Below are positions 9,020 through 17,963 of a DNA stretch of 64,000 nucleotides, piece by piece (position 1 is the stretch's first letter; every line of letters begins with the position of its first letter). The DNA comes from Streptomyces stelliscabiei (GTDB taxonomy: Bacteria > Actinomycetota > Actinomycetes > Streptomycetales > Streptomycetaceae): positions 8,680,001 to 8,744,000 of the forward strand of contig NZ_JADBGF010000001.1 of the NCBI RefSeq assembly GCF_014873495.1, read 5' to 3'. The notes below the pieces were generated by a model. It was not told the DNA's origin. It saw only the letters and a list, made by a program, of their open reading frames with translations, and searched no databases. The translations under genes and the position numbers were made by a program.

Positions 9020-9517
9020 ATGACGATGAACCCGGCAGACTTCCGAGCCGCCATGAGTCACCACCCGACGGCCGTCTGCGTGATCACGACAACCACCAGC
9101 GAAGGCAAGGCAGTCGGGATGACCGTCGGCACCTTCACCTCGGTGTCCCTGGATCCACCGCTGGTCGGCTTCTTTCCGGACAAGAAGTCCACGAGTTGGC
9201 CGCGCATCGCCCAGACCGGTCGGTTCTGCGTCAACCTCCTGGCCGACAACCAGGAGGATGTGTGCCGCACATTCGCCGGGCGAGGACCCGACAAGTTCGC
9301 GGATGTCGTGCACCGCTTCTCCGAGCACGGCCTGCCCCTGGTGGACGGCGCGGTGGCCTACATCGAGTGTTCGATCCAAAGCGTCGCCGAGGCCGGCGAC
9401 CACTACTTGGTACTCGGCGAAGTGGACGCCATGACAGTCGGCCGCTCCGCTTCGCCGCTCATATTCCACAAGGGCACCTACGCGCAAGTCGCCCCCACCG
9501 CGCGCCAAGTCGCTTGA
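9020..9517 (+). CDS. Flavin reductase (HpaC/HsaB-like) for the two-component monooxygenase
   Basis: 165 aa flavin reductase domain protein. Motifs GMTVGTFTSVSLDPPLVGFF (about residues 34-53), CVNLLADNQ and a C-terminal FHKGTY are typical of the HpaC/HsaB family, which reduces FMN or FAD with NAD(P)H and hands the free reduced flavin to a separate oxygenase. Start ATG 9020 follows GAGAGGACGAAG; an in-frame extension upstream to 8894 is not conserved-looking. It is transcribed divergently from the operon that holds the HpaB-type oxygenase and the LLM enzyme, and 90 nt upstream of the esterase gene. It may serve both oxygenases here and the second oxygenase at 20.2 kb, since no other reductase gene is visible in the window. 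Confidence 0.9.
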   Translation: MTMNPADFRAAMSHHPTAVCVITTTTSEGKAVGMTVGTFTSVSLDPPLVGFFPDKKSTSWPRIAQTGRFCVNLLADNQEDVCRTFAGRGPDKFADVVHRFSEHGLPLVDGAVAYIECSIQSVAEAGDHYLVLGEVDAMTVGRSASPLIFHKGTYAQVAPTARQVA

Positions 9518-9607
9518 GCCATCCTCCCCGACGCGCGGCGATCCCCTGACAACGAGGTGCTACGACGCCCGCCCGCGTCGACCGTGTGAAGCCGGGAGCA
9601 AGACACC

Positions 9608-10552
9608 ATGGAAAGAGGACACGTGCCGCAGTTTCGAGCAGACGCCTTCGGCCCTGGCGCCGTTCCCGGGGATGTGGCCGCCCACAACGCGGCCATGGCC
9701 CGGCAATTCGGCGATCCTCCAGACATCTGGGACGTCGGCATCGACCGAGCACGCAGCGGCGGCTTCATGCCGCTGCCACCGGTCTCACCTCGTGCGTTCG
9801 ACATCCAGATCGCCGACCGCCTGTCTCTGCACGTGGTCCCGAGCGCTCGTCCCCGGGCCGTGCTGCTGCACATCCACGGCGGCGGCTTCATACTCGGCGG
9901 TGCGGCGCACCAGGATGCCCTCCTGGAGAGGATGGCGGATGCGGTCGGAGCGACATGCGTCAGTGTCGAATACCGGCTGGCACCCGAGAATCCGTACCCG
10001 GCCGCATGGGACGACTGTGAAGAAGCCGCTCAATGGCTGCTGAAGCACGCAGGGGAGCGATTCGGAGCCGAGACCCTCCTCATCGCAGGCGAGTCCGCGG
10101 GCGCGTTGCTGGCCGTGGCGACCCTTCAGCGCCTGCGCAACCGCGGCCTAGCGGAACGTTTCCGCGGGGCAGCACTCAGTTTCGGGGTCTACGACTCGAC
10201 GATGACACCGAGCCAGACGCGCGCACGCACAGGAACGCTCAAGGCCGCGAGTATCGCGAGAATCGTCGATGCCTATGCTCCCGACATCTCCCGACGTCGC
10301 GACGCGGACCTGTCACCGCTGTACGGCGACCTCAGCGAGATGCCGCCGGCGCTGTTCACCGTGGGCACACTCGATGCCATGCTCGACGATTCGATGTTCA
10401 TGTACTGCCGCTGGCTCGCTGCCGGCGGCCGTGCCGAACTCGCGCTCTACCCAGGAGCGGACCACGCTTTCACCGAGACCGCGCATCCCTCGGCGAGTGA
10501 GGCCAACGCGCGTATCGATCAATTCCTGACGTCGTGCATCGAGTCGCACTGA
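9608..10552 (+). CDS. Alpha/beta hydrolase, hormone-sensitive-lipase type esterase
   Basis: 314 aa cytoplasmic esterase/lactonase. The oxyanion-hole HGGG motif (residues about 88-91), nucleophile elbow GESAG (about 160-164), acid Asp in GTLDAM, and His in GADHAF (about 286) give a full Ser-Asp-His triad of the HSL (GDXG) family. Length is typical. ATG 9608 is taken because AGAC and a GGAGCAAG-like site precede it; the region between it and the reductase stop (90 nt) shows no other gene. Probably in the same transcript as the reductase. It likely hydrolyses an ester or lactone formed by the oxygenases (inference). The last about 45 codons of a paralogue survive at 24113-24250, fused to a dioxygenase fragment. 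Confidence 0.88.
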   Translation: MERGHVPQFRADAFGPGAVPGDVAAHNAAMARQFGDPPDIWDVGIDRARSGGFMPLPPVSPRAFDIQIADRLSLHVVPSARPRAVLLHIHGGGFILGGAAHQDALLERMADAVGATCVSVEYRLAPENPYPAAWDDCEEAAQWLLKHAGERFGAETLLIAGESAGALLAVATLQRLRNRGLAERFRGAALSFGVYDSTMTPSQTRARTGTLKAASIARIVDAYAPDISRRRDADLSPLYGDLSEMPPALFTVGTLDAMLDDSMFMYCRWLAAGGRAELALYPGADHAFTETAHPSASEANARIDQFLTSCIESH

Positions 10553-10667
10553 CCGCCGGCATCCTGCCTCGCCTTCTTGCTCATCTGCCCTCTCACCTTC
10601 CGCACCGACTCAGGGACATCGCCAAGAGGATCGTTCCGTTCCAGGACAGGGCCGCGCAGCATCGCAC

Positions 10668-11324
10668 ATGCGTCGAGAGCGGCGGGAGAGACGGACCTGC
10701 CGGCCGACCAGTCCTCCGGACAACGGGTGGGGGTGGCGGCGCGCACACGTCGGCCTCGTCGCAGGCGTGGGCGCAATGGGACTGCTCCTGGCTGCTTGTG
10801 GTTCATCGACCGGCTCCAGCAGCGAGTCGCCCAAGACAGTCGTCTTCTCGCCGCCGTCGCTTTCGATCGCTCAGATGAAGTCGATGGCTTCCGCACTCAA
10901 AACGGAGGCCCGTCCCGACGGCTGGAAGGCCGTGAACCAGGACCCGAACGCGGACGCTCAGGAGCAGGCAAGGCAGCTGAGCGCGGTCGTCTCCTCCGGC
11001 TCGGCGGGCGCACTGTTCATCGTCGCGATCTCGACGTCTTCGTTCAGACAGGTCGTGCGCGACGCGCAGGCCAAGGGCATCCCGGTGGTGACCACCGCTA
11101 CGCCGGCGGACCACGGATTTGACGGCCCCTAGCCCGGCATCACCTTCGACGCCATCGACTACAAGGCGTACGGGGAGGCTGTCGGCCGAGAACTCGGCAT
11201 GTGCATCAACGAGAGGCTCGGGGGCAAGGTCGAGGTGGTGCGGGGCCTCCCGGTGGTCGGCTCGGGTGGCAAGGAGGAGATGGTGCAGGCGGCAGCCCCG
11301 GGGGGCCGCCTGCGGGCCGGATGA
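10668..11324 (+). pseudogene. Sugar ABC transporter substrate-binding lipoprotein, interrupted and truncated
   Basis: An Arg-rich N terminus, a hydrophobic stretch and the lipobox LLAAC (Cys about residue 44) mark a lipoprotein signal. The following sequence (ARPDGWKAVNQDPNADAQEQ, RQVVRDAQAKGIPVVTTATP) is typical of periplasmic sugar-binding (Peripla_BP_4 type) proteins. The frame meets a TAG at 11130-11132 but continues coherently beyond it (ITFDAIDYKAYGEAVGREL, INERLGGKVEVVRGLPVVGS) until about 11300, where similarity ends at the broken IS110 copy. So it carries both a nonsense codon and a 3' truncation, and cannot make a full binding protein of about 370 aa. No permease or ATPase genes are nearby. 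Confidence 0.72.
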
Positions 11325-11340
11325 CGGTGAGACAGGACGG

Positions 11341-12689
11341 TCAGGCTGATGCTGGTGTGAGGGCGACTTGGTGGCCGAGGTTGCGGGTTTTGCGGCCGGG
11401 GTCAAGGTGGCGGCGGTGCCAGTCGGCGCCGAGCGCCTGGTAGGAGGCGTCCGGGTCGTTGATCAGGTGCCGGGCGATGACGAGTGTCGAGCGGCGACGG
11501 CGACCAGAGCTTTGGCATGGCCGCGGCGTCTTGTCGATGCGCCGGTCGCGGGCGCCGAGGAAGGTGTCGGTGCGGGCGGCGGCGTTGGCGGCCTCACCGA
11601 GAGCGCCCTTTGGCCAGGGGGTACCCGGCCCGGCCGGCCCCGAGGTGTTCTTCGCGTTGGACGGACCGGATCGTGCGAGGGCACAACTTGGCCCAGGACA
11701 CCAGACGTTCAAGGGTGGGGAAGCGGCTCGTGTCGGCGCCGATCTCGGCGAGGAGGATCCGCGCGGTGGCCAGCCCGATGCCGGGAACGGCGTCCAGCTT
11801 CTCGGGCAGAGTCCGCGCACTGAGCGCGGCGGCCTCGTCCCCGGTGCTTGTGCTGCCTGGCGGGGTGGTGATCTCCTCCAACGTCCGGGCGATCAGCCGG
11901 TCGAGTTCGTCGATCTGCGCGGTGAGGTGATCGACGGTGGACTGCGGCACCCTCAGCAGCCGGGCCGTGGTCTTCGAACTGTCCGGTCAGGGCTTCGATG
12001 AGGGCCGGCTTCTTCTTGTCCAGCTTGCTCTCGGCGAGGTCGGCCAGGGTGCGCGGGTTGCGTTCCCCGGCGACCATCGCGTCGAGCATGGCCCGCCCGG
12101 ACATGACGAACAGGTCCGAGACAACGCCGGACAGTTTGATCTGCACGTCCTGCAGGGCCTTGCCGACGCGGGTGCTTGTGCCGGGTACGTTCCCGGACGA
12201 ACACGGTGCGGGTGCGGGTGAAGTCCCGCAGCTGTCGCACCGGCTTCGGTGGGACGACGAGGCGCGGACCATGCCGCGTTCGGCGAGTTTGGCCAGCCGG
12301 ACCGCGTCCAGCCTGTCGGTCTTCGGGCGTCCGGGGACGTTCTTCACGTCACGGGCGTTGACGAGCCAGCAGTCCAGGCCGCTGGCTCGAGCAGATAGAA
12401 GAACGGGCGCCAGTACGAGCCTGTCGCTTCCATGACCACCCGCTCGACGCGCTGGCACACAAGCCGGTCGCCGAGTTCGAGGATTCGACGGGGACCGGCG
12501 CCTCCGGCACCACCCCGGACGCCCGCATACAGGCAAGCAGCGGCACGACGGCACGCGGAGTCGTCCTCTTACGGCAGTTGTGCCGACGCTCGGCGAGGAA
12601 CTCCTCGATCACCTGGTCTGTCAGGGCTGCCGGTTGCAGAGAGCCAGCGGCCCGGTCACCACCACTCGCGACGGATCACGCTCATACAT
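11341..12689 (-). mobile_element. Broken IS110-family insertion sequence (transposase pseudogene)
   Basis: Pieces of one IS110-type transposase lie in successive minus-strand frames. They include an N-terminal part near 12689, a central DEDD part (VPGRPKTDRLDAVRLAKLAE at about 12300; KLSGVVSDLFVMSGRAMLDA at about 12120), the C-terminal transposase_20 helix-hairpin-helix (LDAVPGIGLATARILLAEIG at about 11790) and the tail RHLINDPDASYQALGADWH ending at 11341. At least three frame changes separate them, so it is inactive. It truncates the sugar-binding lipoprotein gene on its left. Confidence 0.75.
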
Positions 12690-12929
12690 GACTGCCCTCC
12701 CAACCGGGCTTCCACCAGTCAGGCAGGCCGAGCCGCCGCAGGCGACCCCTGCGTCATTCCGATCGATCTACTGCTTGCCACCTCTACCTGCACGGTCTGT
12801 GCCAGACCGGGATAACGCGAAGCTCGGAACAGTACGAGCATCTGCCCCGCAGTTCGGAGTCGCGGGTGTACTGGGCGATGATCGCGGTGATACTGCGCCG
12901 GCTGACCGCTGGCCGCCCAGCTCGACGAA

Positions 12930-13306
12930 CTAAGCCACCTCGAAAGCCTCCCAACCGCAAGGCCAGCGCACCCACCGAACTTGGGGCGTGGCCATCGAAG
13001 GGTGTGATCGCGATCTTGGTGGTGTCGTCCGTGTGGTAGCCCCAGTTGCGCGCGAGGGACTGATTCTCAATCTGCACGGTCCTGTTGCCGGGCGAAGCCG
13101 CCGCTGACCCCGAACATGGCCCGGCAGCGAGCGAAATCGTCCTCGCACGTGTCGACGAGCGCCTGAGCCCACCGCGGTCCGTCCCCGAACTGCTTGTCGT
13201 ACGTGTAGATGAGTTCGTGCTCTGGGCCAGAATCTCGATCGCCGCGCCGCGCCTCCCTCGTCCCGGGGCAGCCCCCCGTGACAGCCCAGCCCAGTGAGTC
13301 TCCCAC
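12930..13306 (-). pseudogene. Unidentified coding remnant
   Basis: Two minus-strand frames contain protein-like sequence that joins after a shift near 13085: ELIYTYDKQFGDGPRWAQAL and TCEDDFARCRAMFGVSGGF, then VQIENQSLARNWGYHTDDTT and KIAITPFDGHAP. Composition is non-repetitive and unlike the Arg/Ser-rich shadow frames around it, so it was probably a gene. I do not recognise the family. It lies between the broken IS110 and the IS3 fragment and has no neighbours that suggest a role. Confidence 0.4.
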
Positions 13307-13417
13307 CGCTTCGTGCCCTCCGGCAGGGGCGCACAGGGGAGGTCCTCGAGTGCGCTCTGGCTGGACAGACCCTTGAGTGAGGCTCCCCCCGTCATGCGGG
13401 AGGTGCTGATCAGCTGG

Positions 13418-13636
13418 TCAGCAGGGGTTGATGGGGGGGGTGTTCAGATTCGTTGGTTCGGCCGTCGCCTGCTCGGCGCAGTGTTTCTCCTCGAACTCGA
13501 TCGGGCTGAGGAATCCGAGCCGTTCCTGGATGCGGCGGGAGTCACAGAAGCCGTCGGTGTATTCGAAGAGCGCGATGTTGGCCTCAGCCCTCGCGGTGAA
13601 GGTGCGGCCGCGGATGCATTCAGTTTTGATGAGCAT
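13418..13636 (-). mobile_element. IS3-family transposase, C-terminal fragment
   Basis: The 72-codon frame ends a typical IS3 orfB integrase: IALFEYTDGFCDSRRIQERL then GFLSPIEFEEKHCAEQATAE, the region just after the catalytic Glu. Only the 3' end remains. It abuts the truncated PucR-type reading frame at 13637, so this IS (or its loss) is what cut that regulator. Confidence 0.8.
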
Positions 13637-13720
13637 TCAGAGTCGCAGCTCCGCCTCCGTGGCCACCTGTGCGGCCCACCCGACCGGGCCCGGTCCGAGC
13701 ACCGCCCGGGCGGCGGTCAC
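13637..13720 (-). pseudogene. PucR-type regulator, N-terminal stub (copy 1)
   Basis: A GTG at 13720 preceded by GAGGAGGAG opens a 27-codon frame (VTAARAVLGPGPVGWAAQVA, then TEAELRL) that matches the region near the start of the intact PucR-type regulator at 24696-25988, before running into the IS3 fragment. The intact copy has about 24 extra codons at its N terminus. Only the promoter and the first codons of copy 1 remain, so the dioxygenase gene at 13923 has lost its adjacent divergent regulator and may be controlled in trans by the copy at 24.7 kb. Confidence 0.7.
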
Positions 13721-13744
13721 CGGCTCCTCCTCGAGCGGTTCGCG

Positions 13745-13762
13745 TTGTGGTTGCCACCACAA
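13745..13762. promoter_or_regulatory. Conserved palindrome in the regulator/dioxygenase intergenic region (copy 1)
   Basis: Perfect inverted repeat TTGTGGT-TGCC-ACCACAA (7-bp arms, 4-bp spacer), 24 bp upstream of the GTG of the truncated regulator and about 160 bp upstream of the dioxygenase. The same palindrome, with 8-bp arms, is at 24653-24672 in the duplicate. It is the best candidate operator for the PucR-type regulator. Confidence 0.55.
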
Positions 13763-13922
13763 ACACCGGGCGGTTCATTGTCGTCCGGGACCGAGTGCGT
13801 GCAGGGGCCCAGCCGCTTGACTCTATCCAACGAGACCGGGCCGGGCCGCGACCGGACGACCGGACGCACGCCCCGCTTCGCCGCCCCTCGGGGGGTCCCC
13901 GACGCAGTGGAAGGAATGCTGG

Positions 13923-15395
13923 ATGCAGCAGATCAGGTTTCCGCAGAACGAGTTCCAGAGCTTCGAGGCGCCCATGCGCGCGGAGGTCGACATCCGAGGA
14001 CTGGAAGTAGTTCAGGGCGAGGTTCCGGAGCATCTCGACGGCGGCTTCTACCGACTGCTCGGCGATCGCCAGTGGCCTTCCTTCATCGAAAACGACATCT
14101 TCCTGCTGAACGAAGATGGCATGGCCTCATGCCTGCGCATCTCGAACGGCCGCGTGGACTTCCGGACACGGTATGTCAAAACTCCGCGATTCGTTGCCGA
14201 GGAGCAGGCCGGCCGGGCACTTTTCGGCGCGTACCGCAACCCGCTCACCGACGACCCGTCAGTGCAAGGCGTCCGCCGCGGAACAGCCAACGTGACCATG
14301 CTCTCGCACGCCGGCAAGTTCTTCGCCCTCAAGGAGGACAGCCCGCCGGTCGAGATGGATCCCTTCACCCTGGAGACGATCGGGGAGTACACCTTCGGCG
14401 GAGACTTCACGTCCGAAGCCTTCACCGCCCATCCGAAGATCGACCCGCGCACCGGCGAACTGGTGTTCTACGGCTACTGCGCGAAGGGCCCGGCCACGAA
14501 AGATATCGCATACTACGAGGCGGACCGGACCGGGAAGATCATCCACGAGACCTGGTTCGAAGCACCATACACCTGCATGGTGCACGACATCATGGTGACC
14601 GAAAACTACGTGGTGTTCCCTATTACGCCGCTGCGTCACGAATACGAATGGCTGGAGAAGCGCGAGCCGGCGTTCAAGTACGACACCGGCGAGCAGGTGC
14701 ACCTTGGTGTACTGCCGCGCAAGGGCACCGCAGATCAGATTCGCTGGTTCGTCGGCCCCAACCAGTGTCACGGGCACACCGTGGGCGCCTATGACGACGG
14801 TCGCTACATCTACGCCGACAACACGCTGAGTGTCCGCAGCTTCTTCCCGTTCTTCCCCAACGCCGACGGTTCGCCGTTCGACCCGGAAGACACGAAACCC
14901 TACATGAAGCGCTGGGTCATCGACATGGGTAGCGAGGGCGACACTTTCACGGAGCGTCAGCTGCTGCAGTATCCCTGCGAACTCCCGCGCATCGATACCC
15001 GTTTCGAGACCCAGCCCTACAGCTTCTGTGCGCTGAACCTTCTCGATGTGCCCGGTCAGGATCGGGTCGGCGGCGGGTGGCAGTGGATCGCGACCATGGA
15101 TGTCACCGGAAAGAAGCCGACCCGGATTCGCTATGCTGGCGACAACTGCTCGATCAGCGAGCCCCAGTTCGTTCCGGCGCACGACGGGGCTGCCGAAGGC
15201 GAAGGCTATGTCCTCGTTGTCGTCGGACGACACGAGGAAATGCGCAGCGAGTTCCTGATCCTCGACGCGCAGAATATCGACGGCCCGCCGATCGCGACCG
15301 TCGCGTTGCCGATGCGCGTGCGCAGCACGGGCCACGGATTTTGGTATGGGAAGCGTCAACTGATGGGCGAGACGCATCTTCTCGGGGCGAACTGA
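13923..15395 (+). CDS. Carotenoid-cleavage/lignostilbene-type dioxygenase
   Basis: 490 aa non-haem iron dioxygenase of the carotenoid cleavage oxygenase (RPE65) family, which splits a C=C double bond into two carbonyls. The four iron-ligand histidines are visible in FTAHPKID (H170), MVHDIMVTEN (H221), CHGHTVG (H283 or H285) and RSTGHGFW (H471). Length and spacing fit bacterial lignostilbene or apocarotenoid oxygenases. ATG 13923 follows GGAAGGAATG. The SDR gene begins 1 nt after its stop. With the aldehyde dehydrogenase at the island start this suggests cleavage of a stilbene-like or apocarotenoid substrate to aldehydes that are then oxidised (inference). The first 84 codons and the promoter are duplicated, inverted, at 24249-24500. 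Confidence 0.9.
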   Translation: MQQIRFPQNEFQSFEAPMRAEVDIRGLEVVQGEVPEHLDGGFYRLLGDRQWPSFIENDIFLLNEDGMASCLRISNGRVDFRTRYVKTPRFVAEEQAGRALFGAYRNPLTDDPSVQGVRRGTANVTMLSHAGKFFALKEDSPPVEMDPFTLETIGEYTFGGDFTSEAFTAHPKIDPRTGELVFYGYCAKGPATKDIAYYEADRTGKIIHETWFEAPYTCMVHDIMVTENYVVFPITPLRHEYEWLEKREPAFKYDTGEQVHLGVLPRKGTADQIRWFVGPNQCHGHTVGAYDDGRYIYADNTLSVRSFFPFFPNADGSPFDPEDTKPYMKRWVIDMGSEGDTFTERQLLQYPCELPRIDTRFETQPYSFCALNLLDVPGQDRVGGGWQWIATMDVTGKKPTRIRYAGDNCSISEPQFVPAHDGAAEGEGYVLVVVGRHEEMRSEFLILDAQNIDGPPIATVALPMRVRSTGHGFWYGKRQLMGETHLLGAN

Positions 15396-15396
15396 C

Positions 15397-16170
15397 ATGC
15401 CGCGCCTCGCCGGAAAAGTTGCGCTCGTCACCGGTGCCAGCCGGGGTATCGGCCGCGCCATCGCCTGTCGCCTCGCCGCCGATGGCGCCTTCGTCGTCAT
15501 CCACTACGGGAAAAGTGAAGAAGGCGCCCGAGAAACACTCGCCATGATAGAAGCGGAAGGCGGGAGTGGCTGCATCGTACAGGCCGATCTCGGCAAGCCG
15601 GCTCAGTCCGTCATTCCCATGTTCGAGGCTATCGACGGTGAGTTGATGGGGCGGCAGTCCGGCAAGGACCTGGATATCTTGGTCAACAACGCCGGGCAGA
15701 TGGTTATCGGAACCATCGAAACCATTACCGAAGCGCAGTTCGACGATGCCTTCACTGTGGATGTGAAGGCGCCATTCTTCATCACCCAGGCTGCGCTGGC
15801 GCGGTTGCGCGACGGCGGGCGCATCATCAACATCTCGTCCGGCACCGCGCGTGTCGTCAATCCCGGGGTGATCGCCTATGCCATGGCAAAAGGTGTGCTC
15901 GAGGTCTTCAGTAAGACCCTGGCGCTGCATCTCGGTCAGCGCCAGATCACCGTTAACACGGTGGCCCCCGGACCAACGGGCACCGAGGAGTTTCTGAGAA
16001 TGTCGGCGGGCGACCCCGGTTTCGTGAAGCAGGCAGCAGCGCAATCCGCGCTGGGACGTATCGGCACGCCCGAGGAGATCGCAGACATCGTGGCCTTCGT
16101 CGCGAGTGGTGAATCCAGTTGGATCACCGGACAGGTCATCGACGCGACTGGTGGAACCTTCCTCGGGTAG
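15397..16170 (+). CDS. Short-chain dehydrogenase/reductase (FabG-like)
   Basis: 257 aa classical SDR: nucleotide loop TGASRGIG (13-20), NNAG (about 96-99), active-site Ser in NISSG, YAMAK (about 167-171), and the C-terminal substrate loop APGPTGTEEF. It acts in the cytoplasm with NAD(P)(H) on a hydroxyl or carbonyl group. Its ATG follows the dioxygenase stop by one base, so the two proteins are made from the same message and probably act in consecutive steps, for example on the carbonyl product of alkene cleavage. Substrate unknown. Confidence 0.9.
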   Translation: MPRLAGKVALVTGASRGIGRAIACRLAADGAFVVIHYGKSEEGARETLAMIEAEGGSGCIVQADLGKPAQSVIPMFEAIDGELMGRQSGKDLDILVNNAGQMVIGTIETITEAQFDDAFTVDVKAPFFITQAALARLRDGGRIINISSGTARVVNPGVIAYAMAKGVLEVFSKTLALHLGQRQITVNTVAPGPTGTEEFLRMSAGDPGFVKQAAAQSALGRIGTPEEIADIVAFVASGESSWITGQVIDATGGTFLG

Positions 16171-16196
16171 GCGACGATTAGGTGGAGCGTGGTGCA

Positions 16197-16292
16197 ATGA
16201 CCGAACCGACGAACGGAGCCGAATCGTCCGGAGAAAGCGAAGTCGTCAGCAAATCCGGTGTGGCGGTCGGCCGACGTAGGGAACGTCCATAG
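16197..16292 (+). pseudogene. N-terminal stub of a gene cut by the IS nest
   Basis: ATG 16197, 26 nt after the SDR stop, opens a 31-codon frame (MTEPTNGAESSGESEVVSKS, then GVAVGRRRERP) ending in TAG at 16290-16292. The acidic tail followed by GRRRERP resembles the start of a TetR-type regulator, but it is too short to assign. The IS4/IS605/ISL3 nest begins directly after it. Regulator-like C-terminal fragments on the same strand appear at 19652-19990, on the far side of the nest, and could be the rest of this gene; this is speculative. Confidence 0.35.
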
Positions 16293-16509
16293 ATGGCCGG
16301 AGCGCCATGAACTAGAAGTCACCCGCACCTGCATCGTGGCTGGGGGCCGGTATGCCCCTGGCCACCTCGGTGAGTTCACCCAGCACCTGCCGTTCGAGAT
16401 GGTCGACGAGGCGCTGGCCGCGACGAAGACCACCCAGTCCCGGCTGCGCGCTTTGCCTTCTCATGTGGTGGTCTACCTGCTGCTGGCCGCCTGTCTGTTT
16501 CGTCAACGA

Positions 16510-16529
16510 CCCGGGATTAAAGTCCCGGG
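16510..16529. repeat. Subterminal hairpin, tnpB 3' side (right end)
   Basis: CCCGGGA-TTAAAG-TCCCGGG, 7-bp perfect arms with a 6-nt loop, lying 7 bases from the inferred element edge and just beyond the tnpB stop. Expected to be the right-end structure of the element and possibly the end of its guide RNA. Confidence 0.6.
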
Positions 16530-17785
16530 CTTGCACAAAGGGCACCAGTGGCTGTGGCGCTGCGTTTGCGTCCTGTCCCACGCCTCGGTTGCGGGGGTGG
16601 GCCTGGGGCGGTTGACTGCGCCCCGCGTCGCCACAACTCCCACGCTCTGGCACGGATGTTGCGGGAGGCGTTCCGGTCCGCGTGATCAACGAATCCGCAG
16701 GACCGGCACGCGAACCAGGCCTGGGAGACCCGGTTCGCCTTGTCCACATGCCCGCACTCGGCGCAGGTGCGGGAGGTGTACGCCGGATCAACGTACACCA
16801 CCGGCACCCCCGCTTTTCGGGCCTTGTACGCGATGAACTTCCCCAGCTGGGCGAAGGCCCAACTGGTATGTGTGGCCCGTTGGGGCTTGCGAAGCCGTAC
16901 CCGTTCGCGGATGCCTGTCAGGTTCTCCAGGGCGATTCCGCGACCGGTGCGTTCTGCCTCGGCCACCACATGTTTCGCGATCTTGTGGTTGATGTCCTTG
17001 GCCCGCCGTGCTTCCTTGCGCCGCCGTTTCTTCAGGCGGCGCTTGGCGGACGGGGTGTTCTTCTTCTGGAGCTTGCCACGCAGAGTCCGTTCCCGGGCAC
17101 GGATGCGGTTGAGCTCGCGTCCGGCCATGATCTCGCCGTCGGATGTGGTGGCGATGTTGACGATGCCCAGGTCGATGCCAAGGAGGTCATGCGGTTCGGT
17201 GTTCGGCGGGGCTTCGGGCACCTCGCAGGTGGCGTTCAGGAACCACATGCCGTCCCGGTACAGCAGGTCCGATTCGCCCTTTCGGTACAGGGTCAAGGTG
17301 GCCAACTGCTCCGGTGCAGCGGTGAACGCGACGTCCTTGACCCGTCCGCGCACGGTCCAGATCGAGATCCGCCGCTCGGGAACCTGCCAGGACAGCATCC
17401 GGTCGTCGTACGGCTGCGCCCCTTGCGGACGGAAGGCGATCGGTTTCTCAGTGGCCCGGCGGTAGCGCTTCGAGCCGCGCGTGCCGAGGTTCCCGGCCTT
17501 GAGGTTGGCCTTGAGCGTGGCGTACGCATCGCACGTCTATTTCACGACGTGCTGGGCGGCCTGCGCGCCCAGTCCCCAGCGAGCCTTGATCTCGCCATAG
17601 GTGTGCTCGCGCAGCGCGAAGTTCCGCTTCACATCCTTCTCGAACGCGATGTTGCCGACCCAGGTGGCCGCCTCGTTGCAGGCGCGCAGGGTCGCCTCAA
17701 GTGCCGTCGCCTGCTCCGGCGTCGGCAACAGCCTGACCTGCACCACCAGCTTCACGATCACCCAACGTACACACCCGTACGACAC
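16517..17785 (-). pseudogene. tnpB: TnpB (IS605 OrfB) RNA-guided nuclease with a premature stop
   Basis: Frame of about 422 codons. RuvC motifs are intact: GIDLGIVN (first Asp), IALENLTG (Glu) and DHADRNASRN (last Asp), with the four-Cys zinc ribbon CAECGH...CRSCGF between them. An in-frame TAG at 17537-17539 after AAQHVVK breaks the protein at residue 83; the frame continues without change (CDAYATLKANLKAGNLGTRG). A fragment starting downstream would lack the N-terminal guide-RNA-binding part. TnpB proteins are RNA-guided DNA endonucleases that cleave the donor site; this copy is probably inactive unless the stop is suppressed. Confidence 0.8.
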
Positions 17786-17943
17786 CCCACCGCACGTTCA
17801 CCCCTCATCACCCGACCGGCTGAACCCCGACACCGTGTGCGCAGCACCGGCTCCGCCGGACACGACTCTCGGCCGCTCCGCGGTCGAGCATGCACAGGCG
17901 GTACCGCGGCGCTCCGCGCCGCGACCACGAGGATGCGATTCCT

Positions 17944-17963
17944 CCCAGGGCTGAAGTCCTGGG
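17944..17963. repeat. Subterminal hairpin, tnpB 5' side (left end)
   Basis: CCCAGG-GCTGAAGT-CCTGGG, 6-bp perfect arms with an 8-nt loop, about 19 bases inside the inferred left edge of the IS605-type element. Its partner is at 16510-16529. Confidence 0.55.

Noticed and set aside
11119-11443. Short Gly/Arg-rich plus-strand frames between the sugar-binding remnant and the IS110
   Set aside because: Shadows of the pseudogene tail and the IS110 end, with no coherent protein.
13313-14794. 493-codon plus-strand frame overlapping the dioxygenase start
   Set aside because: It crosses the IS3 remnant, the intergenic region and the dioxygenase in the wrong frame; the dioxygenase frame has four iron-ligand histidines.
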